A model generated the notes under the pieces. It was not told the origin of the DNA and made no database searches. It worked only from the letters and a program-made list of their open reading frames with translations. The position numbers were made by a program, and so were the translations under genes. DNA of 64,000 nt from Paenarthrobacter ilicis (GTDB taxonomy: Bacteria; Actinomycetota; Actinomycetes; Actinomycetales; Micrococcaceae), in the NCBI RefSeq assembly GCF_016907545.1, contig NZ_JAFBCD010000001.1, positions 186,001-250,000 on the forward strand, in the 5' to 3' direction. Shown here one piece after another: positions 18,421 to 27,514 of the stretch; the first letter of the stretch is position 1, and each line of letters starts with the position of its first letter.

Positions 18421-18493
18421 GGGCCTTTAGCTCAGTTGGTAGAGCATCGGACTTTTAATCCGTGGGTCGTGGGTTCGATCCCCACAGGGCCCA
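18421..18493 (+). tRNA. tRNA-Lys (anticodon TTT)
   Basis: A complete 73-nt cloverleaf. Acceptor GGGCCTT pairs with AGGGCCC, D-arm GCTC-AGTTGGTA-GAGC, anticodon loop CTTTTAA, T-arm GTGGG-TTCGATC-CCCAC, discriminator A at 18493. CCA is not fully encoded (ACCCC follows). The anticodon UUU reads AAA/AAG lysine codons. Confidence 0.98.
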
Positions 18494-18503
18494 CCCCTTC
18501 CGC

Positions 18504-18530
18504 AGGCCGGAGACATTGCGTCTCCGGCCT
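18504..18530 (+). terminator. Hairpin terminator after tRNA-Lys
   Basis: An 11-bp perfect stem, AGGCCGGAGAC (18504-18514) with GTCTCCGGCCT (18520-18530), and a 5-nt loop, 11 nt past the tRNA. The tail (GTTGTCGTTC) is only moderately T-rich. It may serve both the tRNA and the convergent gene. Confidence 0.75.
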
Positions 18531-18553
18531 GTTGTCGTTCAGGGGGCGACCAT

Positions 18554-18943
18554 TCAGGCGATGGCCTGGGTGCCGTCCCGGAAAATGGGAATGACGGAGA
18601 TGGGCGTGACGGTCGCGTCCACGGCAAGCGATTCCGCCGTGGGTGCCCCGGCGGGTGCCTCCACAGCAGGAGCCGGCTGGTCAACGGTCAGGATTTCCAT
18701 TGACTCCATGTCCAGCAGGCGGCGGCTCCCCGTGTCGTCCTGGAGCCAGAACAAGTCTGTGCCTGCCACGGTTTTCACTACCGAGCCACGATGGTAGAGC
18801 CGCCCGTTGTGCCAGGCCTCCACATAGTCGCCCGGCGTCAGTGCGTGGTGGTCTTCGGTGGCGCCCGGCATGGTTCCGAACGCCTGGGCCAGGCTGGCTT
18901 GTGTTTTCAGGGCTTGAAAAAGGTCCCTGTTGGCGATGCTCAT
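18554..18943 (-). CDS. Small conserved hypothetical protein
   Basis: Function not recognised. The 129-aa protein starts MSIANRDLFQALKTQASLAQAFG at ATG 18943, with GGGGAG 7 nt upstream; a longer open frame upstream lacks a ribosome site. The central part, LTPGDYVEAWHNGRLYHRGSVVKTVAGTDLFWLQDDTGSRRLLDME, looks like a small beta-barrel similar to SH3/Tudor-like modules. An Ala/Pro-rich tail follows. The same module style appears in the 76-aa protein at 30473-30703 (GDPVWFYDVSWGVGTGRVDDV...LLWIMLE), which may be a distant relative. Confidence 0.75.
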   Translation of the reverse strand: MSIANRDLFQALKTQASLAQAFGTMPGATEDHHALTPGDYVEAWHNGRLYHRGSVVKTVAGTDLFWLQDDTGSRRLLDMESMEILTVDQPAPAVEAPAGAPTAESLAVDATVTPISVIPIFRDGTQAIA

Positions 18944-19037
18944 GTCCGCTCCCCTCGGCTGCAGCGTTGAATGTGCTTCCAGCATTCCGCATGTTTGTTG
19001 CGTGCTCGTTGCGGGGGGATGAGCGGGGTGTGTCGGG

Positions 19038-19352
19038 CTAAAGGAACGCTGTTCCCTCGATGGGGGAGTCAGCATCCCAGGGTGGTGCGTCGAACGATGC
19101 GAAGTCTTCGGAGTAGGGTGCGTGCGGACCGTTGGGATCGTCGATCATCTCGTTGGCGGCCATGGCCAGGAGGTCGCGCTGCAGGGAAGGCAGGGAGAGC
19201 ATGCCGGTCAGGTAGCCTTCAACCTCGTACTCGCCCACGGAGCCACCCAGTCCCAAGTAATAGAACCAGAGCCGTTCCCGGCTTATCCCGGCAGTGCTGA
19301 GCGCAGCCCCAAGTAGGTGGCGCTGCTCGGGTTCGTGCTTCCCGAATCCCAT
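19038..19352 (-). CDS. Small hypothetical protein
   Basis: Function not recognised. The 104-aa protein from ATG 19352 reads MGFGKHEPEQRHLLGAALS and continues with a soluble helical region (GYLTGMLSLPSLQRDLLAMAANEMIDD). The tail is acidic and Pro-rich. ATG 19388 is an alternative start; neither has a clear Shine-Dalgarno, though GGGAAG lies some 10 nt before 19352. It lies in the same orientation behind the upstream 200-nt gap that separates it from the D-threonine-aldolase-like gene. Confidence 0.6.
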   Translation of the reverse strand: MGFGKHEPEQRHLLGAALSTAGISRERLWFYYLGLGGSVGEYEVEGYLTGMLSLPSLQRDLLAMAANEMIDDPNGPHAPYSEDFASFDAPPWDADSPIEGTAFL

Positions 19353-19552
19353 GATGTGCGGCTTCCCGTGGAGACGCCCAGCGGCCATGATGAGGCGGGC
19401 GCTGTGAATATGGCTACTTGCTAGAACCCCTTGTAATGGAAATCTTATATGGTTTGGGCTCCGATTGGGCCGAATCCTGGCCATCAATACGTCCGGAGGT
19501 ACCGCCGGTCAGGGCGGGCATCGGCGGCGGCCGGGGCATTAGTGTTTGAGGA

Positions 19553-20653
19553 ATGAACGTGATTCCTGCTGGCGTGGTGACCCCTGCCGTGATGATTGAT
19601 GCCCGCATCCTGGACCGCAACATCGGCCGAATGGCGGACAGTATGGCCAAGCGCGGACTGAGTCTCCGCCCACACGTCAAGACCCACAAAACCCTGGAAA
19701 TCGCGCGCAAGCAGCTCGCGGCTGGAGCCGTGGGAATCACTGTAGCCACCATCGGGGAGGCCGAGGTCTTCGCCGCGGACGGTGTGAAGGACATCTTCAT
19801 CGCCTACCCCTTGTGGGTGGACGCGCACCACGCAGGAAGGCTCAAGAAACTCGCGGCGTCCTGCCGCCTGGCAATCGGCGTGGACTCTGTTGAGGGCGCG
19901 ACGGCGGTGGGACGCCAACTGGGGCAGGACGCCGGAGTGATTGAGGTGCTGATCGAGGTGGACAGCGGCCATCACCGCAGTGGCGTATTGCCGGGGGAGG
20001 CAGTGGAGGTTGCCCGGGCCGCGGCTGCGGTGGGACTGGACGTGGCAGGCGTCTTCACCTTCCCAGGGCACAGCTACAAGCCGGGCATGCCAACGGGAGC
20101 AGCAAGCAACGAAAACGAAGCCCTGGGCGGGGCCGCGGACGCGCTCGCCGAAGCCGGGTTCTCCGTGCGCACCATCAGTGGAGGGTCCACTCCCACGGCA
20201 CTCCTGAACGCGGAAACGGCGGCCACGGAGCTGCGCCCGGGCGTGTATGTGTTTGGGGACGCCCAACAATTGGAACTGGAGCGGTGCTCCTGGGATGACA
20301 TCGCGCTCACGGTGGCCGCCACGGTGGTCAGCCGGCATGACTCGGGCGCCGGTAATGTGCGGCGCGTGGTGGTGGATGCCGGAAGCAAGGTCCTGGGCAG
20401 CGACAGGCCGGACTGGGCCAGCGGTTACGCCCGGTTGCCTGAATATCCGGAGGCCAGGGTCACTGCGTTGTCAGAACACCATGCCACGGTGGTGTGGCCG
20501 GACTCTGCGGAACTCCCGGCGCTTGGGACCCGGCTCAGGGTGATCCCCAACCACGTGTGCCTCACCATGAACCTGGTGGACGAGGTCAGCGTGGTGCTGG
20601 ACGGAACAGTCATTGACACGTGGGCCGTGGCGGCGCGCGGGCGCAACAGCTAA
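19553..20653 (+). CDS. PLP-dependent D-threonine aldolase / D-serine dehydratase-like enzyme
   Basis: A 366-aa fold-type III PLP enzyme (alanine-racemase-like barrel plus a C-terminal beta domain). The PLP lysine is in LRPHVKTHKTLEIARKQ (about residues 38-54), near the start of the barrel as in the DSD1/D-threonine aldolase family. The C-terminal region contains the metal-binding His/Cys pattern ending RVIPNHVCLTMNLVDEV, which in this family coordinates a divalent ion. It probably cleaves or dehydrates D-beta-hydroxy amino acids; substrate is not determined. It is monocistronic and converges on the flavin reductase. Confidence 0.9.
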   Translation: MNVIPAGVVTPAVMIDARILDRNIGRMADSMAKRGLSLRPHVKTHKTLEIARKQLAAGAVGITVATIGEAEVFAADGVKDIFIAYPLWVDAHHAGRLKKLAASCRLAIGVDSVEGATAVGRQLGQDAGVIEVLIEVDSGHHRSGVLPGEAVEVARAAAAVGLDVAGVFTFPGHSYKPGMPTGAASNENEALGGAADALAEAGFSVRTISGGSTPTALLNAETAATELRPGVYVFGDAQQLELERCSWDDIALTVAATVVSRHDSGAGNVRRVVVDAGSKVLGSDRPDWASGYARLPEYPEARVTALSEHHATVVWPDSAELPALGTRLRVIPNHVCLTMNLVDEVSVVLDGTVIDTWAVAARGRNS

Positions 20654-20660
20654 GGCCGGA

Positions 20661-21185
20661 TCACGCCACTGCGGGGACGGTCCTGAACCCGGTGTGGAAC
20701 GCCCTGTCGTGATACACCAAGGGCGCGGAATCCGACGGCCAGGACCGGATATCCAGCACTTTAGCCGCCAACAGCACGGAGCCGCCCAACGGTGCCCGGT
20801 GGATGATTTCACACCGCAGGGCCCAGGGGACTCCCCTCAGCAGTGGCTCGCCCGTCGCCAGAAGCTCCCACTCCATGTCCTCGGTGAAGCGGGGTGCTGC
20901 GGGGTCGGCGAAGGTGCGCACCAGATCCACGTGGTCCGCCCCCGCGAGGTGCACCACGATTGTCCGAGCCGCGGCCACTACGGAGGCCGAGCGCCCGCCG
21001 GTCACGGAGAAAGCGAGCGTTGCCGGATCCACGGCCACGGAGGCAACGGAGGACGCCGTCAGCCCAACGGCACCTTCCGGCCCGGATGCCGTGACAATGG
21101 CAACGCCCGCCGGATGGGAACGGAACGCACTCTTGAACAGGCCGCTGACGTCCGTGGTGTCCGGCAGTGGGTGGGGCTGGGTCAT
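20661..21185 (-). CDS. Flavin reductase-like FMN-binding oxidoreductase
   Basis: A 174-aa protein of the HpaC/FRP-like family that reduces FMN/FAD for a partner monooxygenase or uses FMN directly. The signatures are FRSHPAGVAIVTASGPEGAVGLTASSVASVAVDPATLAFSV and DLVRTFAD. It is similar in type to the C-terminal domain of the StyA2B protein at 42561-44300, but stands alone here with no monooxygenase neighbour. A perfect 22-bp palindrome lies about 70 bp upstream, suggesting tight regulation. Confidence 0.88.
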   Translation of the reverse strand: MTQPHPLPDTTDVSGLFKSAFRSHPAGVAIVTASGPEGAVGLTASSVASVAVDPATLAFSVTGGRSASVVAAARTIVVHLAGADHVDLVRTFADPAAPRFTEDMEWELLATGEPLLRGVPWALRCEIIHRAPLGGSVLLAAKVLDIRSWPSDSAPLVYHDRAFHTGFRTVPAVA

Positions 21186-21254
21186 TCAAACACCTCTGGT
21201 GGGGTAGGCAGGAAGAGCGTTTGCCTTTGCGCGCGCACTGATATCCGACTCTAG

Positions 21255-21276
21255 GACCTCAACATATGTTGAGGTC
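21255..21276. promoter_or_regulatory. Perfect 22-bp palindrome, candidate operator
   Basis: GACCTCAACAT (21255-21265) followed directly by its exact complement (21266-21276). It lies between the divergent flavin reductase and ureA genes, 70 bp from the former and 111 bp from the latter. Spacerless dyads of this size are typical of MarR/TetR-type binding sites; the regulator is not adjacent. Confidence 0.7.
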
Positions 21277-21386
21277 AATTTGGCCAATCCGACCCCTCGC
21301 CGAGACGATTTGGAAACGTCGCTGTAACGTCCGCTCCTTACGCTGGTCACAGCCGTACGTGGACGTGCCAAGAACCAGGAGACCCG

Positions 21387-21689
21387 ATGCATCTTTTGCC
21401 CCGTGAGCAGGAGAAACTCATGATCGTTGTGGCGGCGGACCTTGCCCGCCGCCGCCAGGCCCGGGGACTGGCGCTCAACTATCCCGAGGCCGTGGCCATC
21501 ATCAGTTACGAGCTGATCGAGGGTGCGCGGGACGGAAGGTCAGTGGCCGAGCTCATGAGCTACGGCACCACGCTGCTCGGCCGCGGAGACGTCATGGAGG
21601 GCGTGCCGGAGATGATCCACGACGTCCAGATTGAAGCCACCTTCCCTGACGGCACCAAGCTGGTCACCGTCCACAACCCCATCCGATAG
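21387..21689 (+). CDS. ureA: Urease subunit gamma
   Basis: Smallest structural subunit of nickel urease (urea to ammonia and carbamate). The 100-aa length is exact for the family, and the family segments [37 protein letters not shown] and [37 protein letters not shown] are all present. First gene of ureABCEFGD, with ureB 9 nt downstream. Confidence 0.98.
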   Translation: MHLLPREQEKLMIVVAADLARRRQARGLALNYPEAVAIISYELIEGARDGRSVAELMSYGTTLLGRGDVMEGVPEMIHDVQIEATFPDGTKLVTVHNPIR

Positions 21690-21698
21690 GAGCACTGA

Positions 21699-22052
21699 AT
21701 GATCCCCGGTGAATACAGGCTCCAAGCCGGCCCCATCGCATGCAACAGCGGGCGTGAGGCGATCGCCGTCGACGTCGTTAACCGCGGCGACCGGCCCGTC
21801 CAGATCGGTTCGCACTACCACTTTGCCGAGGCGAACAACGCCTTGGAGTTTGACCGCCAAGCCGCCTACGGGCGCCGCCTGGACATCCCGGCCGGGACCG
21901 CGGCGCGCTTCGAACCAGGCGACAGGAAGACAGTCCAGTTGATAGCGCTCGCAGGCTCGCGGCAGGTATACGGGCTCAGTAACGCTGTCAACGGAACGCT
22001 CGACGGCGGCACCCGCCCCAGCGGATCGGCTGCGGAAGGTGGCAACAAATGA
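21699..22052 (+). CDS. ureB: Urease subunit beta
   Basis: Structural subunit, 117 aa. Hallmarks are MIPGEYRL at the start, [22 protein letters not shown] (the conserved HYHFxExN motif) and the [22 protein letters not shown] region. AGGAG precedes ATG 21699. The 3' end overlaps the ureC start by 4 nt (ATGA), which couples translation of the two subunits. Confidence 0.98.
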   Translation: MIPGEYRLQAGPIACNSGREAIAVDVVNRGDRPVQIGSHYHFAEANNALEFDRQAAYGRRLDIPAGTAARFEPGDRKTVQLIALAGSRQVYGLSNAVNGTLDGGTRPSGSAAEGGNK

Positions 22053-23779
22053 GCTTCGAGATTCCGCGGCGGCAATACGCCGAACTGTACGGCCCCACCA
22101 CCGGCGACGCGATCCGCCTGGCAGACACCGAACTGTTCCTGGAGATCGAGAAAGACTTCACCGTTTACGGCGAGGAAGTGGTGTTCGGCGGGGGCAAGGT
22201 GATCCGCGATGGCATGGGCCAGAACGGGCAGCTCACGCGGGCGGAGGACATCCCGGACACCGTGATCACCAACGTGATCGTCCTTGATTACACGGGCATC
22301 TACAAGGCGGACGTGGCCCTCAAGGATGGCCATATTTTCAAGATTGGCAAGGCCGGCAATCCGCAGATCACGGACGGCGTCACGATCATTATTGGCTCCA
22401 GCACCGAGATCATTGCCGGTGAGCGCAAGATCCTCACTGCCGGCGGGATCGACACCCACATCCACTTCATCTCGCCAGAGCAGGTACCCACGGCCCTGTG
22501 CAGCGGAGTCACCACCATGGTGGGCGGCGGAACCGGGCCCGCGGAGGGCACCAAGGCCACCACCGTCACCCCCGGCGCCTGGCACATCTCGCGGATGCTG
22601 CAGGCCGCGGAAGGACTCCCGGTCAACATCGGCCTGTTCGGGAAGGGCCACGCGTCCGCCGTCGAACCGCTTGCCGAGCAGATCCGCGCGGGAGCGGTAG
22701 GGCTGAAGGTTCACGAGGATTGGGGATCCACTACCTCGTCAATAGACATGTCCCTGCGGGTGGCCGACGAATACGATGTCCAAGTGGCCATCCACACGGA
22801 CACCCTCAACGAATGCGGATTCGTGGAGGACACCATCCGCGCGATCGACGGCCGCGTCATCCACACCTTCCATACCGAGGGCGCGGGCGGCGGGCACGCA
22901 CCGGACATCATCAAAATCGCCGGCCTGCCCAACGTGCTTCCTGCCTCCACCAACCCCACGCTGCCGTACACCAGAAACACCATCGAAGAGCACCTGGACA
23001 TGCTCATGGTGTGCCATCACCTCAACCCGGACATCCCGGAGGACGTGGCTTTTGCGGATTCCCGCATCCGCGCCGAGACCATTGCCGCTGAAGACGTCCT
23101 GCATGACCTGGGCATCTTTGCCATCACGTCCTCCGACTCCCAGGCCATGGGGCGCGTGGGAGAAGTGGTGACCCGGACCTGGCAGGTTGCCGATGCCATG
23201 AAACGCCAGCGTGGTGTGCTCAAGGACCCCTCCGGCGCCTCCCACGGCTCAGCGGAATCGGATAACTTCCGGCTCAAACGGTACGTGGCCAAGTACACCA
23301 TCAATGCGGCGATCGCCCAGGGCATGGCGGATGCGATCGGCTCCGTGGAGGAGGGAAAGTTCGCGGATCTGGTCCTCTGGGATCCCGCATTCTTCGGGGT
23401 GAAACCGGAACTTGTCATCAAGGGCGGCCAGATTGCCTACGCCTTGATGGGTGACGCCAACGCTTCCATCCCCACACCCCAGCCCCGCACCATGCGGCCC
23501 ATGTTCGCCACTTACGGCAAAGCCCTCCAGCAGACGTCCATCACGTTCCTGTCCAAGGCAGCCATTGAGGCCGGAGTTCCGGAAGCACTGGGCCTGGAAC
23601 GCGTCATCAGGCCCGTTTCAGGCATCCGCAACCTCACCAAAGCGGACCTCAAATACAACGGCGAAACCCCGGACATCGCCGTCGACCCCGAAACGTACAA
23701 GGTGACGGTGGACGGCGAGGAAGTCACCTCCCAACCGTCCGACGTGCTCCCCATGGCACAGCGCTACTTCCTCTTTTAG
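22049..23779 (+). CDS. ureC: Urease subunit alpha (catalytic)
   Basis: Catalytic 576-aa amidohydrolase that holds the dinuclear nickel site. Visible active-site elements are the metal-binding GGIDTHIHF, the carbamylated Lys220 in GLKVHEDWG, the metal His in [10 protein letters not shown] and [15 protein letters not shown], the mobile-flap MVCHHLN with its catalytic His, and SSDSQAMGR with the metal-ligand Asp. All key residues are intact, so the enzyme should be active once loaded with nickel by UreDEFG. Confidence 0.99.
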   Translation: MSFEIPRRQYAELYGPTTGDAIRLADTELFLEIEKDFTVYGEEVVFGGGKVIRDGMGQNGQLTRAEDIPDTVITNVIVLDYTGIYKADVALKDGHIFKIGKAGNPQITDGVTIIIGSSTEIIAGERKILTAGGIDTHIHFISPEQVPTALCSGVTTMVGGGTGPAEGTKATTVTPGAWHISRMLQAAEGLPVNIGLFGKGHASAVEPLAEQIRAGAVGLKVHEDWGSTTSSIDMSLRVADEYDVQVAIHTDTLNECGFVEDTIRAIDGRVIHTFHTEGAGGGHAPDIIKIAGLPNVLPASTNPTLPYTRNTIEEHLDMLMVCHHLNPDIPEDVAFADSRIRAETIAAEDVLHDLGIFAITSSDSQAMGRVGEVVTRTWQVADAMKRQRGVLKDPSGASHGSAESDNFRLKRYVAKYTINAAIAQGMADAIGSVEEGKFADLVLWDPAFFGVKPELVIKGGQIAYALMGDANASIPTPQPRTMRPMFATYGKALQQTSITFLSKAAIEAGVPEALGLERVIRPVSGIRNLTKADLKYNGETPDIAVDPETYKVTVDGEEVTSQPSDVLPMAQRYFLF

Positions 23780-23786
23780 GACTCCC

Positions 23787-24260
23787 ATGATCATCGAAAA
23801 AATTCTCGGCAACCTGCACCAGGAGCCCGGCGCGTATGCGGGCCACCACAAGGAAAAAGTGGTGCTCCCCAGCTCCCTCCTGGTCAAGCGAATCCAGCGC
23901 GTCACCACCGATCACGGCAAGGAACTGGGTATCCGGCTTCCCAGCGGTTCCGGGGACCTCCGCGACGGCGACATCCTTGCCGTCACTGACACCAACCTCA
24001 TCATCGTTTCCGTGCTGCCCACGGACGTCCTGGTGATCGCGCCCCGCAGCATCCACGAGATGGGAGTGGTGGCACACTCGCTGGGCAACCGGCACCTGCA
24101 GGCGCAGTTCTTCGACGCTGCCTCGGAGTACGGGGCCCAGGTCATGGTGTGCCAGTACGACCATACGGTGGAAGATTTCCTCAAAGGCGTGGGCGTTCCC
24201 TATGACAGGCAAGAGCGGGTCATGCCGGTGCCGTTCCGCCATGCCGAACACTCGCACTGA
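23787..24260 (+). CDS. ureE: Urease accessory protein UreE (nickel chaperone)
   Basis: A 157-aa metallochaperone that delivers nickel to UreG. The N-terminal peptide-binding domain (VVLPSSLLVKRIQRVTTDHGKELGI) and the metal-binding C-terminal domain with HEMGVVAHSLGNRHLQAQF are typical. The C-terminus ends FRHAEHSH, a short His-containing tail rather than the long His-rich tail of Klebsiella UreE. It lies 7 nt after ureC and overlaps ureF by 20 nt. Confidence 0.97.
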   Translation: MIIEKILGNLHQEPGAYAGHHKEKVVLPSSLLVKRIQRVTTDHGKELGIRLPSGSGDLRDGDILAVTDTNLIIVSVLPTDVLVIAPRSIHEMGVVAHSLGNRHLQAQFFDAASEYGAQVMVCQYDHTVEDFLKGVGVPYDRQERVMPVPFRHAEHSH

Positions 24261-24957
24261 TGACCAGCCGGGCCCGCATTATCAGCTGGCACGGCCTTAT
24301 CAGCTGGCACTGCAGCAACTGACCGACTCGGCACTGCCCACCGGCGCTTTTGCCCATTCCCTGGGGTTCGAGAGCTACATCCAGCGTGAACTGGTGCATG
24401 ACCAGGACAGCTTCGCCACGTGGCTCCACGCATTTGTGGGGCAGCAACTGACGTATTCCGACGGGCTGGCCTTTCGCTTTCTTTACGACGGCACGGACAT
24501 CGGCTTGCTGGACTCCCTGCTGTCCGGGCAGTTGCTGGCCCGGCAGGTCCGGGAGGCCTCCGTGAAAATGGGCGGAAGACTCCTGGAGATTGGTGCGGAG
24601 GTATTTCCCTCCCGCGCATTGGCTGCCTACCGGGGACTGGTCCTTGAAGGCACGGCCGCAGGTCATCAACCGTTGGCCTTTGGTGTCATAGCGCGCTCAC
24701 TGGGAGTGCCGTTCGAAGAAGCACTGACCGCCTACCTGTTTGCGACCGTCACCTCCCTCACACAGAACGCAGTGCGCGCCATCCCGCTGGGGCAGAACGC
24801 CGGGCAGCGGGTACTTCGCCAGGCGCACGACGCCGTTGCTGCCGCCGTCGCGGATATAGCACAGCTGTGTTGGGACGACTTCGGGGCAGTGAGCCCCGGA
24901 CTGGAAATTTCACAAATGCGGCACGAACGCCAACGTGCCCGGATGTTCATGAGCTAA
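24241..24957 (+). CDS. ureF: Urease accessory protein UreF
   Basis: Part of the UreDFG complex that activates apo-urease; UreF gates UreG GTPase activity. The 238-aa product carries the family segment LTDSALPTGAFAHSLGFESYIQ and the C-terminal FGAVSPGLEISQMRHERQRARMF. I chose ATG 24241, inside the end of ureE. Just before the conserved region there is a 14-nt tandem-type duplication (24279-24292 and 24297-24310) that encodes YQLARP-YQLALQ, a small expansion of the N-terminus. Confidence 0.96.
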   Translation: MPNTRTDDQPGPHYQLARPYQLALQQLTDSALPTGAFAHSLGFESYIQRELVHDQDSFATWLHAFVGQQLTYSDGLAFRFLYDGTDIGLLDSLLSGQLLARQVREASVKMGGRLLEIGAEVFPSRALAAYRGLVLEGTAAGHQPLAFGVIARSLGVPFEEALTAYLFATVTSLTQNAVRAIPLGQNAGQRVLRQAHDAVAAAVADIAQLCWDDFGAVSPGLEISQMRHERQRARMFMS

Positions 24958-24978
24958 CGATTGCAAAGGACAAGTAAC

Positions 24979-25596
24979 ATGTCAGAACCCATCAAGATCG
25001 GCGTGGGCGGCCCCGTCGGAGCAGGCAAAACCCAGCTGGTGGAACGCATCACCCGGCACATGAGCGGCGATATCTCCATGGCCGCCATCACCAACGACAT
25101 CTACACCATTGAGGACGCCAAAATCCTGGCCGCCAACGGGATCCTCCCGGAGGACAGGATCATCGGCGTGGAAACCGGGGGCTGCCCCCACACCGCCATC
25201 CGCGAAGACACCTCCATGAACACCGCTGCGATCGAGGAACTCAAGGCCCGGCACCCCGATCTCCAAGTGATCTTTGTGGAGTCCGGGGGTGACAATCTGT
25301 CCGCAACCTTCAGCCCCGAGCTGGTGGACTTCTCCATCTACATCATTGATGTGGCCCAGGGCGAGAAGATCCCGCGGAAGGCCGGGCAGGGGATGATCAA
25401 ATCCGATCTCTTCATCATCAACAAAACGGACCTGGCACCGCACGTGGGCGCGGATCTGAGCATCATGGAGCGCGACTCCAAGGAGTTCCGCGGCAACAAG
25501 CCCTTCTGCTTCACCAACCTGAAAACCGACGACGGGCTGGACGCCGTCCTGGACTGGATCCGGCGGGATGTCCTGATGCTTGATCTGGCCCAGTGA
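24979..25596 (+). CDS. ureG: Urease accessory GTPase UreG
   Basis: SIMIBI-class GTPase that drives nickel insertion. The 205-aa protein has the P-loop [10 protein letters not shown] near the N-terminus, the nickel-binding CPH in [17 protein letters not shown], Glu/Ser-rich switch [19 protein letters not shown] and the guanine motif [16 protein letters not shown] 24979 is preceded by AAAGGA at 8 nt. The stop overlaps the ureD start (GTGA). Confidence 0.98.
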   Translation: MSEPIKIGVGGPVGAGKTQLVERITRHMSGDISMAAITNDIYTIEDAKILAANGILPEDRIIGVETGGCPHTAIREDTSMNTAAIEELKARHPDLQVIFVESGGDNLSATFSPELVDFSIYIIDVAQGEKIPRKAGQGMIKSDLFIINKTDLAPHVGADLSIMERDSKEFRGNKPFCFTNLKTDDGLDAVLDWIRRDVLMLDLAQ

Positions 25597-26456
25597 GTAC
25601 CGCCACCGAAGCTCCACCCCGGGGCCGGTTGGAACTGGGCGTCAGCGTACGCAGCGAACGGTCCGTGGCCACGCGGCAGTTCCACGAAGGCGCCCTGCGG
25701 GTTTTGAGGCCGCATTACCTGGATGCTTCCGGCCAGGTTTGCTATGTCATGGTCAACCCGGGTGGAGCCTACCTTGGCGCCGACCTGTTCCTGATTGATG
25801 TGGAGGTGGAGGACGGCGCTGACCTGCTGCTCACCACACAGTCCGCCACCAAGGTGTACAGGACACCGGATTCCTTTGCAGAGCAGCGGATGAACATTGC
25901 CCTGGGGGCGGGTTCCCGCTTGGAGCTGGTTCCGGATCAGTTGATCGCGTACCGGGAGGCCAGCTACCGGCAGACGACGCACATCAGCCTCCACCCGACG
26001 TCGAGCCTTGTCATGGCGGAAGTGGTGACGCCGGGCTGGTCGCCGGACGGCGCGTCCTTCAAGTACCGGGAGGTGCGGTTGCGGAACGAGATCCACGTGC
26101 GCGGCGACGCGTCCCGTCCCAGTGGCCTGTTGGCACTGGACAATCTCCTGATCCGTCCTCCGCTGAACGATGTCTCCGGAATGGGCTTCATGGAGGGCTT
26201 CAGCCACCTGGGTTCCCTGGTGGTGGTGGACCCCAGGGTGAACCAGGACCTGGCGGACCAGCTGGACCAGGTGACCCGCGGCTTCGACGCCCACACGGGC
26301 GTTTCTTTAACGGCACCCCTTGCCGGAACCACCGGGCTTGTGCTGCGATCGTTGTCCAACAGCACTGTGGAGCTCCACTTGTTGCTGGGCGACTGCACCA
26401 GCCTCCTAAGGGAACGCTGGTATGGCCAGGGGCCCATAAACCTGAGGAAGTATTGA
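25593..26456 (+). CDS. ureD: Urease accessory protein UreD (UreH)
   Basis: Scaffold that binds apo-urease and recruits UreF and UreG; 287 aa. It shows the family beta-helical pattern with [39 protein letters not shown] and [24 protein letters not shown] segments. GTG 25593 overlaps the ureG stop. In this operon ureD is last rather than first, as is common in actinobacteria. Its stop shares a base with the nickel permease start (TGATG). Confidence 0.97.
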   Translation: MSTATEAPPRGRLELGVSVRSERSVATRQFHEGALRVLRPHYLDASGQVCYVMVNPGGAYLGADLFLIDVEVEDGADLLLTTQSATKVYRTPDSFAEQRMNIALGAGSRLELVPDQLIAYREASYRQTTHISLHPTSSLVMAEVVTPGWSPDGASFKYREVRLRNEIHVRGDASRPSGLLALDNLLIRPPLNDVSGMGFMEGFSHLGSLVVVDPRVNQDLADQLDQVTRGFDAHTGVSLTAPLAGTTGLVLRSLSNSTVELHLLLGDCTSLLRERWYGQGPINLRKY

Positions 26457-27514
26457 TGACTGCGCTGACCGATTTCGCCGCCATGTACCGGGAACGGGAG
26501 AAACTGTCCCTGCGGACCCGGCTGCTTTTCACGTTCGGTGCCGTGGCCGCCTTGCATGTGGCCGCCGTCGGGCTGTTGCTGGCAGGGTCCGCTGGTTCCG
26601 CGCAACCGCTGGCCTTGGGGCTGGTCATCACGGCGTATGTGGCCGGCATCAAGCACAGCTACGACTGGGACCACATTGCTGCGATCGACAACTCCACGCG
26701 GAAATTCGTGGCCCAGCACAAGGACCCCGTGAGCGTGGGTTTCGCGTTCAGCCTGGGACACAGCTCGGTGGTGATCCTGGCGGGGTTCCTGGTGGTGGCC
26801 GGCGCAACCCTGGTGGGCCAGTTCATGGAGGACGGAACCACCGGCAACACGGTGCTGGGCCTGATCGGGAGCGGTGTATCAGGGCTGTTCCTGTTGGCCA
26901 TGGGCCTGTTCAACGGCTCGGCATTCCTGCGCGCCACCAAGGTGTACCGCGACGTCCGCGCCGGCGGTGAGGTCCGCCCCGAGGATTTGGAAGCCAAGGG
27001 GTTCGTGGCACGCTTGCTGGCCAAGCCCCTGTCCAGGGTGGAAAGGCCGCGGAACATCTATGTGATTGGCTTCCTGTTCGGGCTGGGGTTCGATACCGCC
27101 ACCACCATCGGGCTGCTGGTTATTACGACGACGGCGTCACTCGCCGGAGTCTCTCCGCTGGCCCTCATGGCCCTCCCGCTCGCGTTCACGGCCGCCATGA
27201 CCCTGTGCGATTCCGCGAACGGAGTGGCCATGATGAAGATGTATAAATCAGCCATCCACAACCCCCAACGCAAGCTGGGGTTCAATGCGGTAATCACCGG
27301 TATCTCAGCGGTCTCGGCCCTCTTCATCGCGGTGATTACGCTGGGTGGCTTCCTCAACACAGCGTTCGGGCTGCAGGATCCGCTGACCCTCTGGCTGGGC
27401 GGCATCGACCTGGGCGATGCCGGCCTGATCCTGGTGGGACTCTTCGTGGTGGTGTGGGCCGTATCAGCCGTGCGCAGCCACGGGGCAGCCCGCGCGGCCG
27501 GCAACAGGGCCTAG
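26456..27514 (+). CDS. High-affinity nickel (cobalt) permease, NiCoT family
   Basis: A 352-aa permease with about eight helices that supplies Ni2+ for the urease encoded upstream. The NiCoT signature HSYDWDHIAAIDNSTRK (His/Asp ion-selectivity motif in helix II), the FSLGHSSVVI segment and LGFDTATTIGLL are all present. Start ATG 26456 overlaps the ureD stop, so the transporter is translationally coupled to the maturation genes. The 3' end overlaps the convergent hydrolase gene by 4 nt (the two stop codons share CTAG). Confidence 0.95.
   Translation: MTALTDFAAMYREREKLSLRTRLLFTFGAVAALHVAAVGLLLAGSAGSAQPLALGLVITAYVAGIKHSYDWDHIAAIDNSTRKFVAQHKDPVSVGFAFSLGHSSVVILAGFLVVAGATLVGQFMEDGTTGNTVLGLIGSGVSGLFLLAMGLFNGSAFLRATKVYRDVRAGGEVRPEDLEAKGFVARLLAKPLSRVERPRNIYVIGFLFGLGFDTATTIGLLVITTTASLAGVSPLALMALPLAFTAAMTLCDSANGVAMMKMYKSAIHNPQRKLGFNAVITGISAVSALFIAVITLGGFLNTAFGLQDPLTLWLGGIDLGDAGLILVGLFVVVWAVSAVRSHGAARAAGNRA

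Noticed and set aside
24202..24260. ureE/ureF as a frameshifted single gene
   Set aside because: Each has complete family motifs and normal length, and the 20-nt overlap is usual for urease maturation genes.
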